From an uncultured Eubacteriales bacterium (GTDB lineage: Bacteria > Bacillota > Clostridia > Oscillospirales > Acutalibacteraceae): a DNA stretch of 64,000 nucleotides. The stretch spans positions 1 through 64,000 of the forward strand of contig CAKSQO010000006.1 of NCBI GenBank assembly GCA_934486615.1, given 5' to 3'. Of the stretch, positions 16,645 through 25,098 are shown in pieces. The notes beneath the pieces were generated by a model that worked only from the letters and a program-made list of their open reading frames with translations, was not told the origin of the DNA and did not search any database. Position 1 is the stretch's first letter. Each line of letters starts with the position of its first letter. A program made the translations under genes and the position numbers.

Positions 16645-18159
16645 ATGGTGAAAAGCGTGACCGATTGGCTTGAGGCGAGCGCCGAGAAGTACCCTGCAAA
16701 ATATGCAGTGACCGACGGTGAAAAAAGCTACACCTATGCGCAGCTTGAACGCCTGACCGCCTGCGCGGCGGCGGCTTTGTGCAGCCTCGGCGTGTTTCGC
16801 GAGCCTGTCGGAGTTTATATGGAAAAATCCGCCGACGCGCTTGCCGCGCAGCTTTCCGCAGCGAGGGCGGGAGCCTGCTACTGCAGCCTGAACACCGAGC
16901 TGCCCGACGCACGCCTGCGCGCTATGGCCGACGTGCTGAGCCCCGCCGTCATCGTCACGTCGAAGCCGCTCTTTGCCCGCGCAAAGGAAGTGTTCCCGCT
17001 CTCCCGCGTGGTCGCGTTTGAGTCGCTGTGCGCGCGCTCTGGCGATAAAAAAGCGCTCGACGAGGTAAAGCGGCGCCGCACCGACACCGACGCGCTGTAC
17101 GTCAACTTCACCTCGGGCTCGACGGGCACGCCGAAGGGCATCGTCGTCCCGCACCGCAGCGTTATCGACTTCATCGGCTGCTTTACCGAAGTTTTCGGCA
17201 TAACCGACGCGGACGTTTTGGCCAATCAGGCGCCGTTCGACTTTGACGTCTCGGTCAAGGACATCTACTCTGCCCTCAAGGTCGGCGCGACCGTCGCGGT
17301 CATTCCGCGCAGGCTGTTCTCCGCTCCGACGGAGCTGGTCGACTTTCTGTGCGACTCTAAAGCGACCGCGCTCATCTGGGCGGTGTCGGCGCTGTGCCTG
17401 CTTACGACGTTCCACGCGCTCGACTACAAAACGCCCGAAACGATAAACAAGGTGCTGTTCAGCGGCGAGGTCATGCCGGCAAAAGCGCTTGCTCAGCTGC
17501 GCACCCGGCTGCCGGAGGCAATGTTTGTCAACCTCTACGGACCGACCGAGATCACCTGCAACTGCACCTATCACATTCTCGAAAGCGGGCGCGACTACTC
17601 GCTCGGCATTCCGATAGGCAAGGCGTTTGAAAATGAAGACGTGTTCCTGCTGTCGGACGCGGACGCGCTCATCACAGCGCCCGACGAGATCGGCGAGATC
17701 TGCGTGCGCGGCACGGCGCTCGCCCTCGGCTACATCGGAGCGCCGCAGGCGCAGGCGGAGCACTTTGTGCAAAATCCGCTTAACCGCCGCTACACGGAAA
17801 CGATCTACCGCACGGGCGACCTCGCGCGGTACAACGAGCGCGGCGAGCTTGTGTTCTGCGGGCGCAAGGACTTCCAGATAAAATATATGGGCCACCGCAT
17901 CGAGCTGGAGGAAATCGAGCGCGCGATTGCGGCAATAAGCGGTGTCGAGCGCGCCTGCTGCATATTTGACGAAAAGCGGCAGCGGCTGCGCGGCTTCTTC
18001 ATCGGAACGGCCGACGCGGCCGAGGTGCATGCCGAAATGAAGCGCACCATGCCCGCGTTCACCGTGCCCGGCGTGATAAAGCGGCTCGACGCCTTTCCGC
18101 TCAACAAAAACGGCAAGGTCGACCGCAGGCAGCTGGCCGAACTTACGGGGAGGAACTGA
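16645..18159 (+). CDS. DltA-like amino acid:carrier protein ligase (adenylation domain)
   Basis: A stand-alone adenylation enzyme that should activate an amino acid as its AMP ester and load it onto the carrier protein of the same operon. The 504 residues match DltA in length. Core motifs are intact: TSGSTGTPKG (156-165), YGPTE (298-302), TGD (390-392) and the C-terminal catalytic Lys491 in NGKVDRR. Bacillus DltA has Cys in the FCGE motif that helps select D-alanine; here the motif is FSGE with Ser273. With the decarboxylase next door, this makes D-alanine an unsafe assignment. It is the first gene of the operon and follows a conserved regulated promoter. Location is cytoplasmic. Confidence 0.85.
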   Translation: MVKSVTDWLEASAEKYPAKYAVTDGEKSYTYAQLERLTACAAAALCSLGVFREPVGVYMEKSADALAAQLSAARAGACYCSLNTELPDARLRAMADVLSPAVIVTSKPLFARAKEVFPLSRVVAFESLCARSGDKKALDEVKRRRTDTDALYVNFTSGSTGTPKGIVVPHRSVIDFIGCFTEVFGITDADVLANQAPFDFDVSVKDIYSALKVGATVAVIPRRLFSAPTELVDFLCDSKATALIWAVSALCLLTTFHALDYKTPETINKVLFSGEVMPAKALAQLRTRLPEAMFVNLYGPTEITCNCTYHILESGRDYSLGIPIGKAFENEDVFLLSDADALITAPDEIGEICVRGTALALGYIGAPQAQAEHFVQNPLNRRYTETIYRTGDLARYNERGELVFCGRKDFQIKYMGHRIELEEIERAIAAISGVERACCIFDEKRQRLRGFFIGTADAAEVHAEMKRTMPAFTVPGVIKRLDAFPLNKNGKVDRRQLAELTGRN

Positions 18160-18162
18160 CGT

Positions 18163-19329
18163 TTGAATAATTTAAGCGCGCTGTGCGACAGCGCCTACTA
18201 CGTTTTTGATACAGACAAAGCCCGCGAGCGCGTGCGCTGCCTGCGCTCGAAGCTGCCGAAGGGTGTTAAGCTCTGCTACGCCGTAAAGGCGAACACCTTT
18301 CTGATACCCGCGCTTGAGAGCGAGGTCGACAGCCTCGAGCTGTGCTCACCGGGCGAGGCTGCGATATGCGACTCACTCGGCGTGCTGCACGAAAAGACGG
18401 TCATCTCGGGCGTGTACAAAACGCCTGCGTTCATTGAGCGGCTTGTCTCCGACGGCGGAAATAGGCTCTACACCGCCGAAAGCACAGCGCAGTTTAATCT
18501 GCTCTCCCGCCTCGCCGCAAAATACGGCCGCAGGTTGAAGGTGCTGCTGCGGCTGACAAACGACAGCCAGTTCGGCATGGACGCTGCGGACCTGGAGCGG
18601 ATAGTTGAAGAACGTGCGCTGCACCCGCAGATAAGCCTTGAGGGGCTGCAGTTTTTCTCGGGCACGCAGAAATTTTCGCCCAAAAAGCTGCGCCGCGAGC
18701 TGAACCGTCTCGACGCGTTCATCACAAAGCTGCGCGAAAAAAGCGGCTTTCAGACGCGTCATCTTGAGTACGGCACGGGCTTCCCCGTCGCCTACTTCGC
18801 CGACGAGGAATTTGACGAGGACGCGTACCTCGCCGACTTCTCCGACGCGCTGACTTCAATGGAAAACTCGCCCGAAATAACGCTCGAGCTTGGGCGCAGC
18901 GTCGCCGCGATAAGCGGCAGCTACTTTACCCACGTCGTCGACGTAAAGCGGAACAACCGTCTTAACTATGCCCTTGTCGACGGCGGTATGCACCAGCTGG
19001 TCTACTTCGGGCAGCATATGGCGATGCGCCTGCCGAAGCTCGCCGTCTGCGGCCGCGAGGCAGAGGCGCCCGTCGGCGAGTGGAACATCTGCGGCTCGCT
19101 GTGCTCGATGAACGATATAATTGTAAAGCAGGTACCGCTGCCGCAGCTGAAGGTCGGCGACACGCTGCGCTTTGACAACGTCGGCGCGTACAGCGTGACC
19201 GAGGGCGCAGCCCTGTTTTTAAGCCGCGAGCTGCCCGCCGTCTATCTGCTCGAAAACGGCCGCGCCCGCCCGGTAAGGCGGCCGACCGAGACCGCTTGCT
19301 TCAACACCCCAACCCTTGAAAGGAACTGA
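18163..19329 (+). CDS. Fold-type III PLP-dependent decarboxylase (LysA/ODC/BtrK superfamily) inside the dlt-like operon
   Basis: A 388-residue enzyme with the alanine-racemase-like barrel plus C-terminal beta domain of the diaminopimelate/ornithine decarboxylases. Landmarks are the PLP Lys42 (YAVKAN), the glycine loop YGTGFP (203-208), the phosphate-binding ELGRS (242-246), the second-subunit cysteine loop LCSMND (Cys314, Asp318) and GAY with Tyr343. Diaminopimelate decarboxylases read CES and ornithine decarboxylases CD at the cysteine loop, where the acidic residue binds the distal amine. Here it is Ser315, so neither substrate is likely. BtrK of butirosin synthesis, a relative, decarboxylates glutamate held on a carrier protein. 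The TTG start has GGAGG 9 bases before it, and only three bases separate it from the ligase gene. Confidence 0.82.
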   Translation: MNNLSALCDSAYYVFDTDKARERVRCLRSKLPKGVKLCYAVKANTFLIPALESEVDSLELCSPGEAAICDSLGVLHEKTVISGVYKTPAFIERLVSDGGNRLYTAESTAQFNLLSRLAAKYGRRLKVLLRLTNDSQFGMDAADLERIVEERALHPQISLEGLQFFSGTQKFSPKKLRRELNRLDAFITKLREKSGFQTRHLEYGTGFPVAYFADEEFDEDAYLADFSDALTSMENSPEITLELGRSVAAISGSYFTHVVDVKRNNRLNYALVDGGMHQLVYFGQHMAMRLPKLAVCGREAEAPVGEWNICGSLCSMNDIIVKQVPLPQLKVGDTLRFDNVGAYSVTEGAALFLSRELPAVYLLENGRARPVRRPTETACFNTPTLERN

Positions 19330-19334
19330 TAATA

Positions 19335-19565
19335 ATGGAAAAGCTCATTGAAATTCTTGAGGATATTCAGCCCGACGTCGACTACGCGACCTGCACCGAC
19401 CTCATCGACGGCCACCGCTTCGACTCGCTGTCGATAATCTCGCTTATTGCCGAGATCGAGGACGAGTTCGACATAACCGTGCCTGCGGTCGATATTATCC
19501 CCGCCAACTTCAACTCCGCCGCCGCGATGATGAAAATGATCGAGCGGATTCAGCAGGAGGACTGA
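19335..19565 (+). CDS. Acyl/aminoacyl carrier protein
   Basis: A 76-residue four-helix carrier protein with the phosphopantetheine attachment site DSL at Ser31 (FDSLSIISLIAEIEDEF). It follows the decarboxylase gene by five bases. By position it replaces DltC, but its helix II sequence (SLIAEIEDEFDI) is closer to ordinary acyl carrier proteins than to the usual DltC pattern. It would carry the aminoacyl thioester made by the ligase, be a possible substrate platform for the decarboxylase, and deliver the group to the MBOAT protein. A phosphopantetheinyl transferase is not seen in the window. Confidence 0.9.
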   Translation: MEKLIEILEDIQPDVDYATCTDLIDGHRFDSLSIISLIAEIEDEFDITVPAVDIIPANFNSAAAMMKMIERIQQED

Positions 19566-19566
19566 A

Positions 19567-21207
19567 ATGCAGCTGAGCTCGCTGCTGCTCGGCGGCAAGG
19601 GAGAGGTGATGACCTCGCTGTTTACGGTGACGTTCATCGTGTTCTTTCTGTTGCCCGCCATCGTGATATATTCGCTTTGCCCGCAAAGGGTGAAGAAATA
19701 CTTTTTATTGGCAGCGAGCATCGCCTTTTTCTGGCTGATAAGCGGCACGCTGGTCGTCCACCTGCTGCTGACCGTGCTCGGAGTGCACTACTTCGGGCTG
19801 TGGCTTGAGTCGATAAAAGCGCAGCAAGCAGCCGCCGTCGCCGCAGCCGACAAGGCCGAGCGCAAGGCGGTAAAGCGGCGCTTTCAGCTAAAAAGCCGCC
19901 GGATTTTGGCTCTCGCGGCCGCCATACATATCGGCGTGCTGCTGACGGTCAAATACTCCGCGTTTTTCACCTGCAACATAAACACTCTCTTGGCCGCCGT
20001 CGGTGCGCCGATACAGCTTGCGATCCCGAAATACCTGATGCCGATAGGCATTTCGTTCTACACCCTGCAGGCCGTGTCGTACCTTTTCGACGTTTATCGC
20101 GGCGTTATCAAAGCCGACGGAAACCTGCCGCGCCTTGCCCTGTTTATGTCGTTTTTTCCGCAGATTATCGAGGGGCCTATCTGCCGCTATTCTCAAACGG
20201 CCGAGCAGCTTTGGAGTGTAAAGGCCATCACGGCCGAGAACTTTTCTCTCGGCGCGCGGCGGCTTATTTTCGGCCTGATGAAAAAGCTCGTCATCGCCGA
20301 CAGGCTCAATCCGCTGATAAAGGCCGTGTTCGATAACGACGGCTATCGGCAGTTTTCGGGCGGAGTGATCGCCGTCGCCGCCGTGTGCTACACGCTGCAG
20401 CTTTATATGGACTTTTCCGGCACGATGGACGCGGTGGTCGGAATCGGCCGCATATTCGGCATTGAAATGCCCGAGAACTTCGAGCGGCCGTTTTTCTCGC
20501 GCTCGATCTCCGAATTCTGGAAGCGCTGGCACATCACGCTCGGCGCGTGGTTCAAGGACTACATCTTCTACCCCGTGACGATGTCGAAGCCGATGAAGAG
20601 CCTGACCTCGCACGCGAGAAAGAGGCTCGGCAACCACTTCGGGCCGCTCGTCGCGGGCAGCATCGCGCTGTTTTGTGTGTGGATATGCAACGGACTGTGG
20701 CACGGCGCGGCGTGGAGCTACATCTTCTTCGGAATGTACCACTTTGTGCTGATTTTGCTGGGCAATCTCACCTCGCCCGCGTCGAAATGGGCACTCAGCA
20801 AACTGCACATAAAGCCCGAAAGCCTGCCGTGGCGCATAGTCCAAATGCTGCGCACGAGCGTGCTCGTCGTGATCGGCGAGCTGTTCTTCCGCGCGCCGGG
20901 GCTTAAAACGGGGCTGCGCATTTTTCGCAGAATGGTCACCCGCCCGCAGCTCGGTGAGGTGGATGCCGAGCTGTTTAAAAAGCTCGGGGTGGACATATCC
21001 GACCTCGCGATAGTCGCGGTGTGCGCGCTGATAATTTTTGCCGTCAGCCTTATGCGCGAAAACGGCATAAAGGTAAACGAGGCCGTTTCGCGCCGCCCGC
21101 GCGCCATCAGATGGGCGGTCACACTCGCCATGATAATGTTCATCGTAATTTTCGGCGCATACGGCAAGGGGTACGTCCCCGTCGACCCGATGTATGCCAA
21201 TTTCTGA
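19567..21207 (+). CDS. MBOAT family membrane O-acyltransferase (DltB/AlgI-like)
   Basis: A 546-residue polytopic protein with about 11-12 transmembrane helices. It has the MBOAT signatures SEFWKRWHITLGAWFKDY (His322) and GLWHGAAW (catalytic His379). MBOAT enzymes pass an acyl group across the membrane to an extracellular hydroxyl; DltB does this for D-alanine. The WHI and WHG motifs and the length (DltB is nearer 400) are closer to the AlgI/PatA branch. AGGAGG stands 6 bases before the ATG at 19567. The adjacent carrier protein is the likely donor and the SGNH protein downstream the likely partner. The accepting polymer is unknown; WTA is a candidate because its genes are in this window. Confidence 0.9.
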   Translation: MQLSSLLLGGKGEVMTSLFTVTFIVFFLLPAIVIYSLCPQRVKKYFLLAASIAFFWLISGTLVVHLLLTVLGVHYFGLWLESIKAQQAAAVAAADKAERKAVKRRFQLKSRRILALAAAIHIGVLLTVKYSAFFTCNINTLLAAVGAPIQLAIPKYLMPIGISFYTLQAVSYLFDVYRGVIKADGNLPRLALFMSFFPQIIEGPICRYSQTAEQLWSVKAITAENFSLGARRLIFGLMKKLVIADRLNPLIKAVFDNDGYRQFSGGVIAVAAVCYTLQLYMDFSGTMDAVVGIGRIFGIEMPENFERPFFSRSISEFWKRWHITLGAWFKDYIFYPVTMSKPMKSLTSHARKRLGNHFGPLVAGSIALFCVWICNGLWHGAAWSYIFFGMYHFVLILLGNLTSPASKWALSKLHIKPESLPWRIVQMLRTSVLVVIGELFFRAPGLKTGLRIFRRMVTRPQLGEVDAELFKKLGVDISDLAIVAVCALIIFAVSLMRENGIKVNEAVSRRPRAIRWAVTLAMIMFIVIFGAYGKGYVPVDPMYANF

Positions 21208-21223
21208 GGAGGTGCCGAGCAAA

Positions 21224-22198
21224 ATGAAAGCCGTTATAAAGCCCGCCCTGCGCGCTGCGCTCTTTCTTGCGATAATCACCGTACTGCTGGTCGCCTCATC
21301 GGTCATAGTCAGGCCGAAGTCAAACGCACCGGGGTTTGGTATGCACAGCTTTCGCGCCAACGCGATAACAGGCGAAAAGGCCGACTCCCTCGACGTGCTC
21401 TTTTTGGGCGACAGCGAAGCCTACTGCTCGTTTGTGCCGCTGAAAATCTGGCGCGACTACGGCATAACGTCCTACGTCTGCGCCACGTCGGGGCAGAAGA
21501 TTTACTACACCGAGGAGTTTTTGCAAAAGGCGTTCAAGACCCAATCGCCTAAGCTCGTCGTGCTTGAGACCGACGTGCTGTTCCGCGACTTTTCCCGCGC
21601 CGACGCGCTAAAGAACAAGGTCGAGCGCGTGCTGCCCGTAATCCGCTACCACAATCGATGGAAAACGCTTAACAAGTCCGACTTCACCCTCAAGACCGAT
21701 TACAGCTACTGCGAAAACAGCAAGGGCTACCTCTACAACGCCGCCGAAAAGCCCGCGAGCGCCAGGGGCTATATGACTCCTTCGGACGAGAGGGCCGTTA
21801 TACTCGGCAAAATCAAATCCTACGTCCGCAAGATGAAAAAATTCTGCGACGACCGCGGCGCGACCCTCATTTTCGTCAGCACTCCGAGCACGAAAAACTG
21901 GAATTACAAGCGGCACAATGCCACCGCCGACTTCGCCGCCGAGCTGGGCGTCAGCTATACCGATCTGAACGAGATGAGCGACGCGCTCGGCATCAACTGG
22001 CTGACTGACACCCGCGACAAGGGCGATCACCTGAACTACCGCGGAGCGCTGAAAATAACCGCCTACGTCGGCAAAATGCTGTCGGACACGGGCGCGTTTG
22101 AGGACAAGCGGACTTCGCCCGACTTCGCCTCGTGGAACAGCGCGATCGACGCGTTCACCGCCGAAACGGGCGCCTCCCTCGACACGCCGACCGTGTGA
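21224..22198 (+). CDS. Membrane-anchored SGNH-type protein, DltD/AlgX-like position
   Basis: A 324-residue protein with one N-terminal membrane anchor (about residues 9-29) and an extracellular SGNH-hydrolase-like domain. The nucleophile block is LFLGDSEAYCSF (Ser64), and the Asp/His block is DHLNYRGA near residue 268. AGGAGGT precedes the ATG at 21224; an earlier in-frame ATG was discarded. In dlt and alginate systems a protein of this fold completes acyl transfer to the extracellular polymer, and the same role is inferred here. It is the last gene of the five-gene operon. There is no small DltX-like gene. Confidence 0.85.
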   Translation: MKAVIKPALRAALFLAIITVLLVASSVIVRPKSNAPGFGMHSFRANAITGEKADSLDVLFLGDSEAYCSFVPLKIWRDYGITSYVCATSGQKIYYTEEFLQKAFKTQSPKLVVLETDVLFRDFSRADALKNKVERVLPVIRYHNRWKTLNKSDFTLKTDYSYCENSKGYLYNAAEKPASARGYMTPSDERAVILGKIKSYVRKMKKFCDDRGATLIFVSTPSTKNWNYKRHNATADFAAELGVSYTDLNEMSDALGINWLTDTRDKGDHLNYRGALKITAYVGKMLSDTGAFEDKRTSPDFASWNSAIDAFTAETGASLDTPTV

Positions 22199-22890
22199 GA
22201 GCGCGGGAAAGCGGCGCGCGGCAACGACTGAGACGTGAGCGGAGCACAGCTGAAATCGTACGGCTTATGCTGCAAAAGCGCGGCTGAAAGTCGGCGCGCA
22301 AGCAAGACAGAATACACGACCGTCACGTGCACCGCCGCCAACGGCCCGAGCCCGTCTGCCGAGGCGTTCCCGTACAGCTCCGCTGTTTCCACACGATCAG
22401 GTCAGCGCCCCGACCGCCGACACGGCCGAGCCGCTTCGGCTTATCAATATACTCCAAATCAAAACGACCCGAACGAATGCTCGAAAGAGACTCCTCGGGT
22501 CGTTGCTGTATGTGTCTGTGTTGTAAATAGATGTGACCCGTTTTGGTTAAAACAAGTCAGATTCAGGTGCGGCGTTTTATGAAAGCCTTTGAAGCGGAGC
22601 GTTGGTATAATCCCCGCGATGTAGTTTTTTTGCTTTTTCACGGTCTGCTTGGCAGTGGGCACTTCAGTGTTTTTTATTGTTTTCTGTAAAATTGGAATTT
22701 GACCGGTTTTACGCAATAATAAAACGATTTATACAATGGGTTGGTTTAACGGCGCGGAGATCCCGTCAGTGCCGAAACATCCGCCTTACAAAGCGGACAC
22801 CCGTCAAAGCGACGGCGCAGAAACCTCCCGGAGCTGAAAACAGTGTGATGAAAAGCAGGTCGCCTGCTCCGTACATAAAACCGTATCAAG
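22199..22890. other. Gene-poor stretch between the dlt-like operon and tRNA-Pro
   Basis: About 690 bases with no gene that I can support. The open frames here lack ribosome sites and look random. A hairpin at 22463-22504 (AACGACCCGA with TCGGGTCGTT) could end the dlt-like operon, but it has no T run. The rest looks like eroded sequence. Confidence 0.6.
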
Positions 22891-22934
22891 AAAAAATCGA
22901 GTATTCATAAAGTGAAATCCTTTATGAATACTCG
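22891..22934 (-). terminator. Intrinsic terminator of tRNA-Pro
   Basis: On the minus strand, a perfect 15-bp stem (22898-22912 with 22920-22934) has a 7-base loop and is followed by ATTTTTTC. It begins three bases after the tRNA CCA end. Confidence 0.92.
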
Positions 22935-22937
22935 ATA

Positions 22938-23013
22938 TGGTCCGAGTGACAGGATTCGAACCTGCGGCATCCTGCTCCCAAAGCAGGCGCGCTACCAGCT
23001 GCGCTACACCCGG
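22938..23013 (-). tRNA. tRNA-Pro (anticodon TGG)
   Basis: The minus strand folds into a complete cloverleaf. The acceptor CCGGGTG pairs with CACTCGG (one G-T pair). The D arm contains GCGCAGCTGGTAGCGC, and the anticodon stem CCTGC/GCAGG carries the loop TTTGGGA (anticodon TGG). The T arm has the canonical GGTTCGAATCC core. Discriminator A and an encoded CCA (22938-22940) finish the gene. A sigma-A promoter and a strong terminator flank it, so it is a single-gene unit. Confidence 0.97.
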
Positions 23014-23091
23014 ATAAGCTATAAGATCTGCTGCGTCGGAGGGCGAATCTCGCACTGTTTCGACAGTAGGGTTCGGCGTTTCGGCTTAGAC

Positions 23092-23121
23092 ATTATAACG
23101 CTTTAGCGGAAGGTTTGTCAA
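23092..23121 (-). promoter_or_regulatory. Promoter of tRNA-Pro
   Basis: On the minus strand, perfect TTGACA (23116-23121) and TATAAT (23092-23097) are separated by 18 bases, about 80 bases before the tRNA. Confidence 0.85.
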
Positions 23122-23326
23122 CCTTTATTTCGCGCTTCGAGCGGGGGGGCATTACAAAAGCCATGCGGCTTCGACGCGAGCGAAGCGACAGCCGCACGAC
23201 GGTACAAACGGCTCTGAAAAATGCTCCCGATTCGGCACGGGAAGCACCGAAAGCCGCTCCCGCACGTCCGTATATATCGGTGTCGGTCGCGGCACCGATA
23301 TATTCACCGAGGTGCCTATCGATTCC

Positions 23327-23370
23327 GCAACCGCGCAGGCGGCGCTGCTTGTCACAGCGCGGTTTTTTCC
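23327..23370 (+). terminator. Orphan terminator-like hairpin
   Basis: ACCGCGC and GCGCGGT flank a 20-base loop followed by TTTTT. No gene precedes it on this strand, so it may be a remnant of a lost gene. It lies just before the promoter of the exporter gene. Confidence 0.5.
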
Positions 23371-23381
23371 GATTCAGCGCG

Positions 23382-23410
23382 TTGACAAACGGCGCGGTTT
23401 TTGTTATTAT
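23382..23410 (+). promoter_or_regulatory. Sigma-A promoter of the TauE-type gene
   Basis: TTGACA (23382-23387), 17 bases, TATTAT (23405-23410), 72 bases before the start codon. Confidence 0.8.
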
Positions 23411-23482
23411 TTTGTTATTATTTACACAATTCCCGCAGCCGCTCAAGCATCTTGAACCGCGGTGAAACCGGAGGAGACAAAC

Positions 23483-24250
23483 TTGATTGAATTTATCGTC
23501 TGCCTTTTGGCGGGAGTCGGCGCAGGGCTCGGCACCGGCTTTGCAGGACTCAGCGCGGCGGCAGTTATCAGCCCGATGCTCATCACGCTGCTGGGTGTGC
23601 CCGCCTATCAAGCCGTCGGAATCGCGCTCGCAAGCGACGTTCTCGCAAGCGCCGTATCGGCCTACACCTACAAGCGCAACAACAACCTCGACGTACGCAA
23701 CGGCCTGATAATGCTCTCAAGCGTGCTCGTTTTCACGACTGTCGGCAGCTACGTCGCCTCGCTCGTACCGAACACGACGATGGGCGGCTTTTCGGTATTT
23801 ATGACGATGCTTCTGGGCGTCAAATTCATCATAAAGCCGGTTATGACGACAAAGGAATTGCAAGCCCAAAAGAGCGCCGGGACCCGTGCCGTACAGTCTG
23901 TAATCTGCGGCTCAATAATAGGCTTCATCTGCGGTTTTATCGGTGCCGGCGGCGGTATGATGATGCTGCTCGTACTGACGAGTGTGCTCGGCTATGAGCT
24001 TAAAACCGCGGTAGGGACAAGCGTATTCGTTATGACCTTTACCGCGCTGACGGGAGCCGTCTCGCACATGGTCATCGACGGCCTGCCAGACCTGAAGCTG
24101 CTTGCGATGTGCGTGGCGTTCACCCTCATTTTCGCCCGGGTCGGCGCGCGCTTTGCCAATAAAGCCGAGCCAAAGCTGCTCAACCGCCTGACAGGCGTCA
24201 TACTGGTAATAATCAGCGCTGCAATGCTGATTATCAGCCGTGTAAAATAA
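23483..24250 (+). CDS. TauE/SafE family sulfite/anion exporter-type membrane protein
   Basis: A 255-residue protein with about eight transmembrane helices in two repeated halves. Each half has a glycine-rich motif: GVGAGLGTGFAGLSAAAV near the N terminus and FICGFIGAGGGMMMLLVL in the middle. Family members export sulfite, sulfonates or related anions, or import them; the substrate here cannot be read from sequence. GGAGG precedes a TTG at 23483 by 8 bases; an upstream GTG at 23462 has no ribosome site. A polysaccharide deacetylase gene follows after 12 bases, probably in the same transcript. Confidence 0.88.
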   Translation: MIEFIVCLLAGVGAGLGTGFAGLSAAAVISPMLITLLGVPAYQAVGIALASDVLASAVSAYTYKRNNNLDVRNGLIMLSSVLVFTTVGSYVASLVPNTTMGGFSVFMTMLLGVKFIIKPVMTTKELQAQKSAGTRAVQSVICGSIIGFICGFIGAGGGMMMLLVLTSVLGYELKTAVGTSVFVMTFTALTGAVSHMVIDGLPDLKLLAMCVAFTLIFARVGARFANKAEPKLLNRLTGVILVIISAAMLIISRVK

Positions 24251-24262
24251 GGAGGATTACAT

Positions 24263-25093
24263 ATGAAATACTGCTTCGTACGTTGGCCCGAAGGCAAGCT
24301 GAAAGCCGTCACGATGAGCTACGATGACGCAAGCCGGCAGGACATACCGCTTGCGCAGCTGATGAACAGGTACGGCATAAAGGGCACTTTCAACATCATC
24401 GGTGTATCGGTCGACCGCCATTTAAACGGCAATCTTACGCTTGACGAAATGCGTGAGCTCTATTTCCCGCTCGGCCATGACGTGGCTGTGCACGGCTACG
24501 ATCATAAGGCGCAGACCATTGTCTCGCCTAAGGACGGTATCGAGGACGTGCTTGAGTGCCGACGCGCGCTTGAGAACGCTTTCGGCCGCATAATAACCGG
24601 CTACGCCTACCCCGACAGAGGGCAGACAAGCGAGCAGATCAAATCGTATCTTCGTCTGCTCGGCATAAAGTGGGCGCGCACGGTCAACCGGACGGGCCGC
24701 TTCAGCATTCCTACCGACTGGCTCGAGTGGTGCGCGACCTGCAAGCACGACGACCCGCTCATGCTCAAGTATGCCGAAGATTTTCTCGCCGCAGAGCCGG
24801 AGAAGAACTACATCGCCTATCATGACAGTCTGCTCTATTTTGTCTGGGGTCACAGCTTCGAACTGAGCGACGAGCTTTGGAAGCGAGTCGAGGAGCTGTA
24901 TGCGCTCATCGGCGGGCGCGACGATATTTGGTACGCGACGAACAACGAGATCTTCGAGTACGTTGAAGCCTTCAACTCTCTCGTGTTCAGCCTTGACAAC
25001 CGCCTGGTGTACAATCCCACGCTGAAAAAGCTGTGGTTTGAGGCTGACGGCAGGCTCCGCTCCATCGAGCCGGGAGAAACGCTCACACTGTAA
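24263..25093 (+). CDS. Polysaccharide deacetylase family (NodB) protein, cytoplasmic
   Basis: A 276-residue protein without a signal peptide or membrane helix. NodB-type motifs are visible: motif 1 with two metal/catalytic Asp (MSYDDAS, about residues 18-24) and motif 2 with paired His (VHGYDH). The later TGYAYPDRGQ fits motif 3. The absence of a signal argues for an intracellular substrate rather than peptidoglycan. AGGAGG lies 7 bases before the ATG. It probably forms an operon with the TauE-type exporter and ends at a clear terminator. Family membership is firm, the substrate unknown. Confidence 0.85.
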   Translation: MKYCFVRWPEGKLKAVTMSYDDASRQDIPLAQLMNRYGIKGTFNIIGVSVDRHLNGNLTLDEMRELYFPLGHDVAVHGYDHKAQTIVSPKDGIEDVLECRRALENAFGRIITGYAYPDRGQTSEQIKSYLRLLGIKWARTVNRTGRFSIPTDWLEWCATCKHDDPLMLKYAEDFLAAEPEKNYIAYHDSLLYFVWGHSFELSDELWKRVEELYALIGGRDDIWYATNNEIFEYVEAFNSLVFSLDNRLVYNPTLKKLWFEADGRLRSIEPGETLTL

Positions 25094-25098
25094 ATTCA

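Noticed and set aside
18163..19329. Diaminopimelate decarboxylase LysA for lysine synthesis
   Set aside because: The CES loop is missing (Ser replaces Glu), and the gene is embedded among acyl-transfer genes rather than lysine genes.
16645..22198. Plain annotation as a canonical dltABCD operon
   Set aside because: The decarboxylase gene, the FSGE motif, the ACP-like carrier and the AlgI-like MBOAT make a simple D-alanylation call unsafe.
22235..22716. Open frames in the gap before tRNA-Pro
   Set aside because: No ribosome sites and random-looking composition on both strands.
23271..23300. TATATCGGTG/CACCGATATA hairpin as a terminator
   Set aside because: A perfect stem, but no T run on either strand and no gene ending there. 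Left unexplained.
23093..23611. Leftward open frame opposite the TauE-type promoter
   Set aside because: It overlaps the promoter and start of a well-supported gene on the other strand and has basic, low-quality composition.
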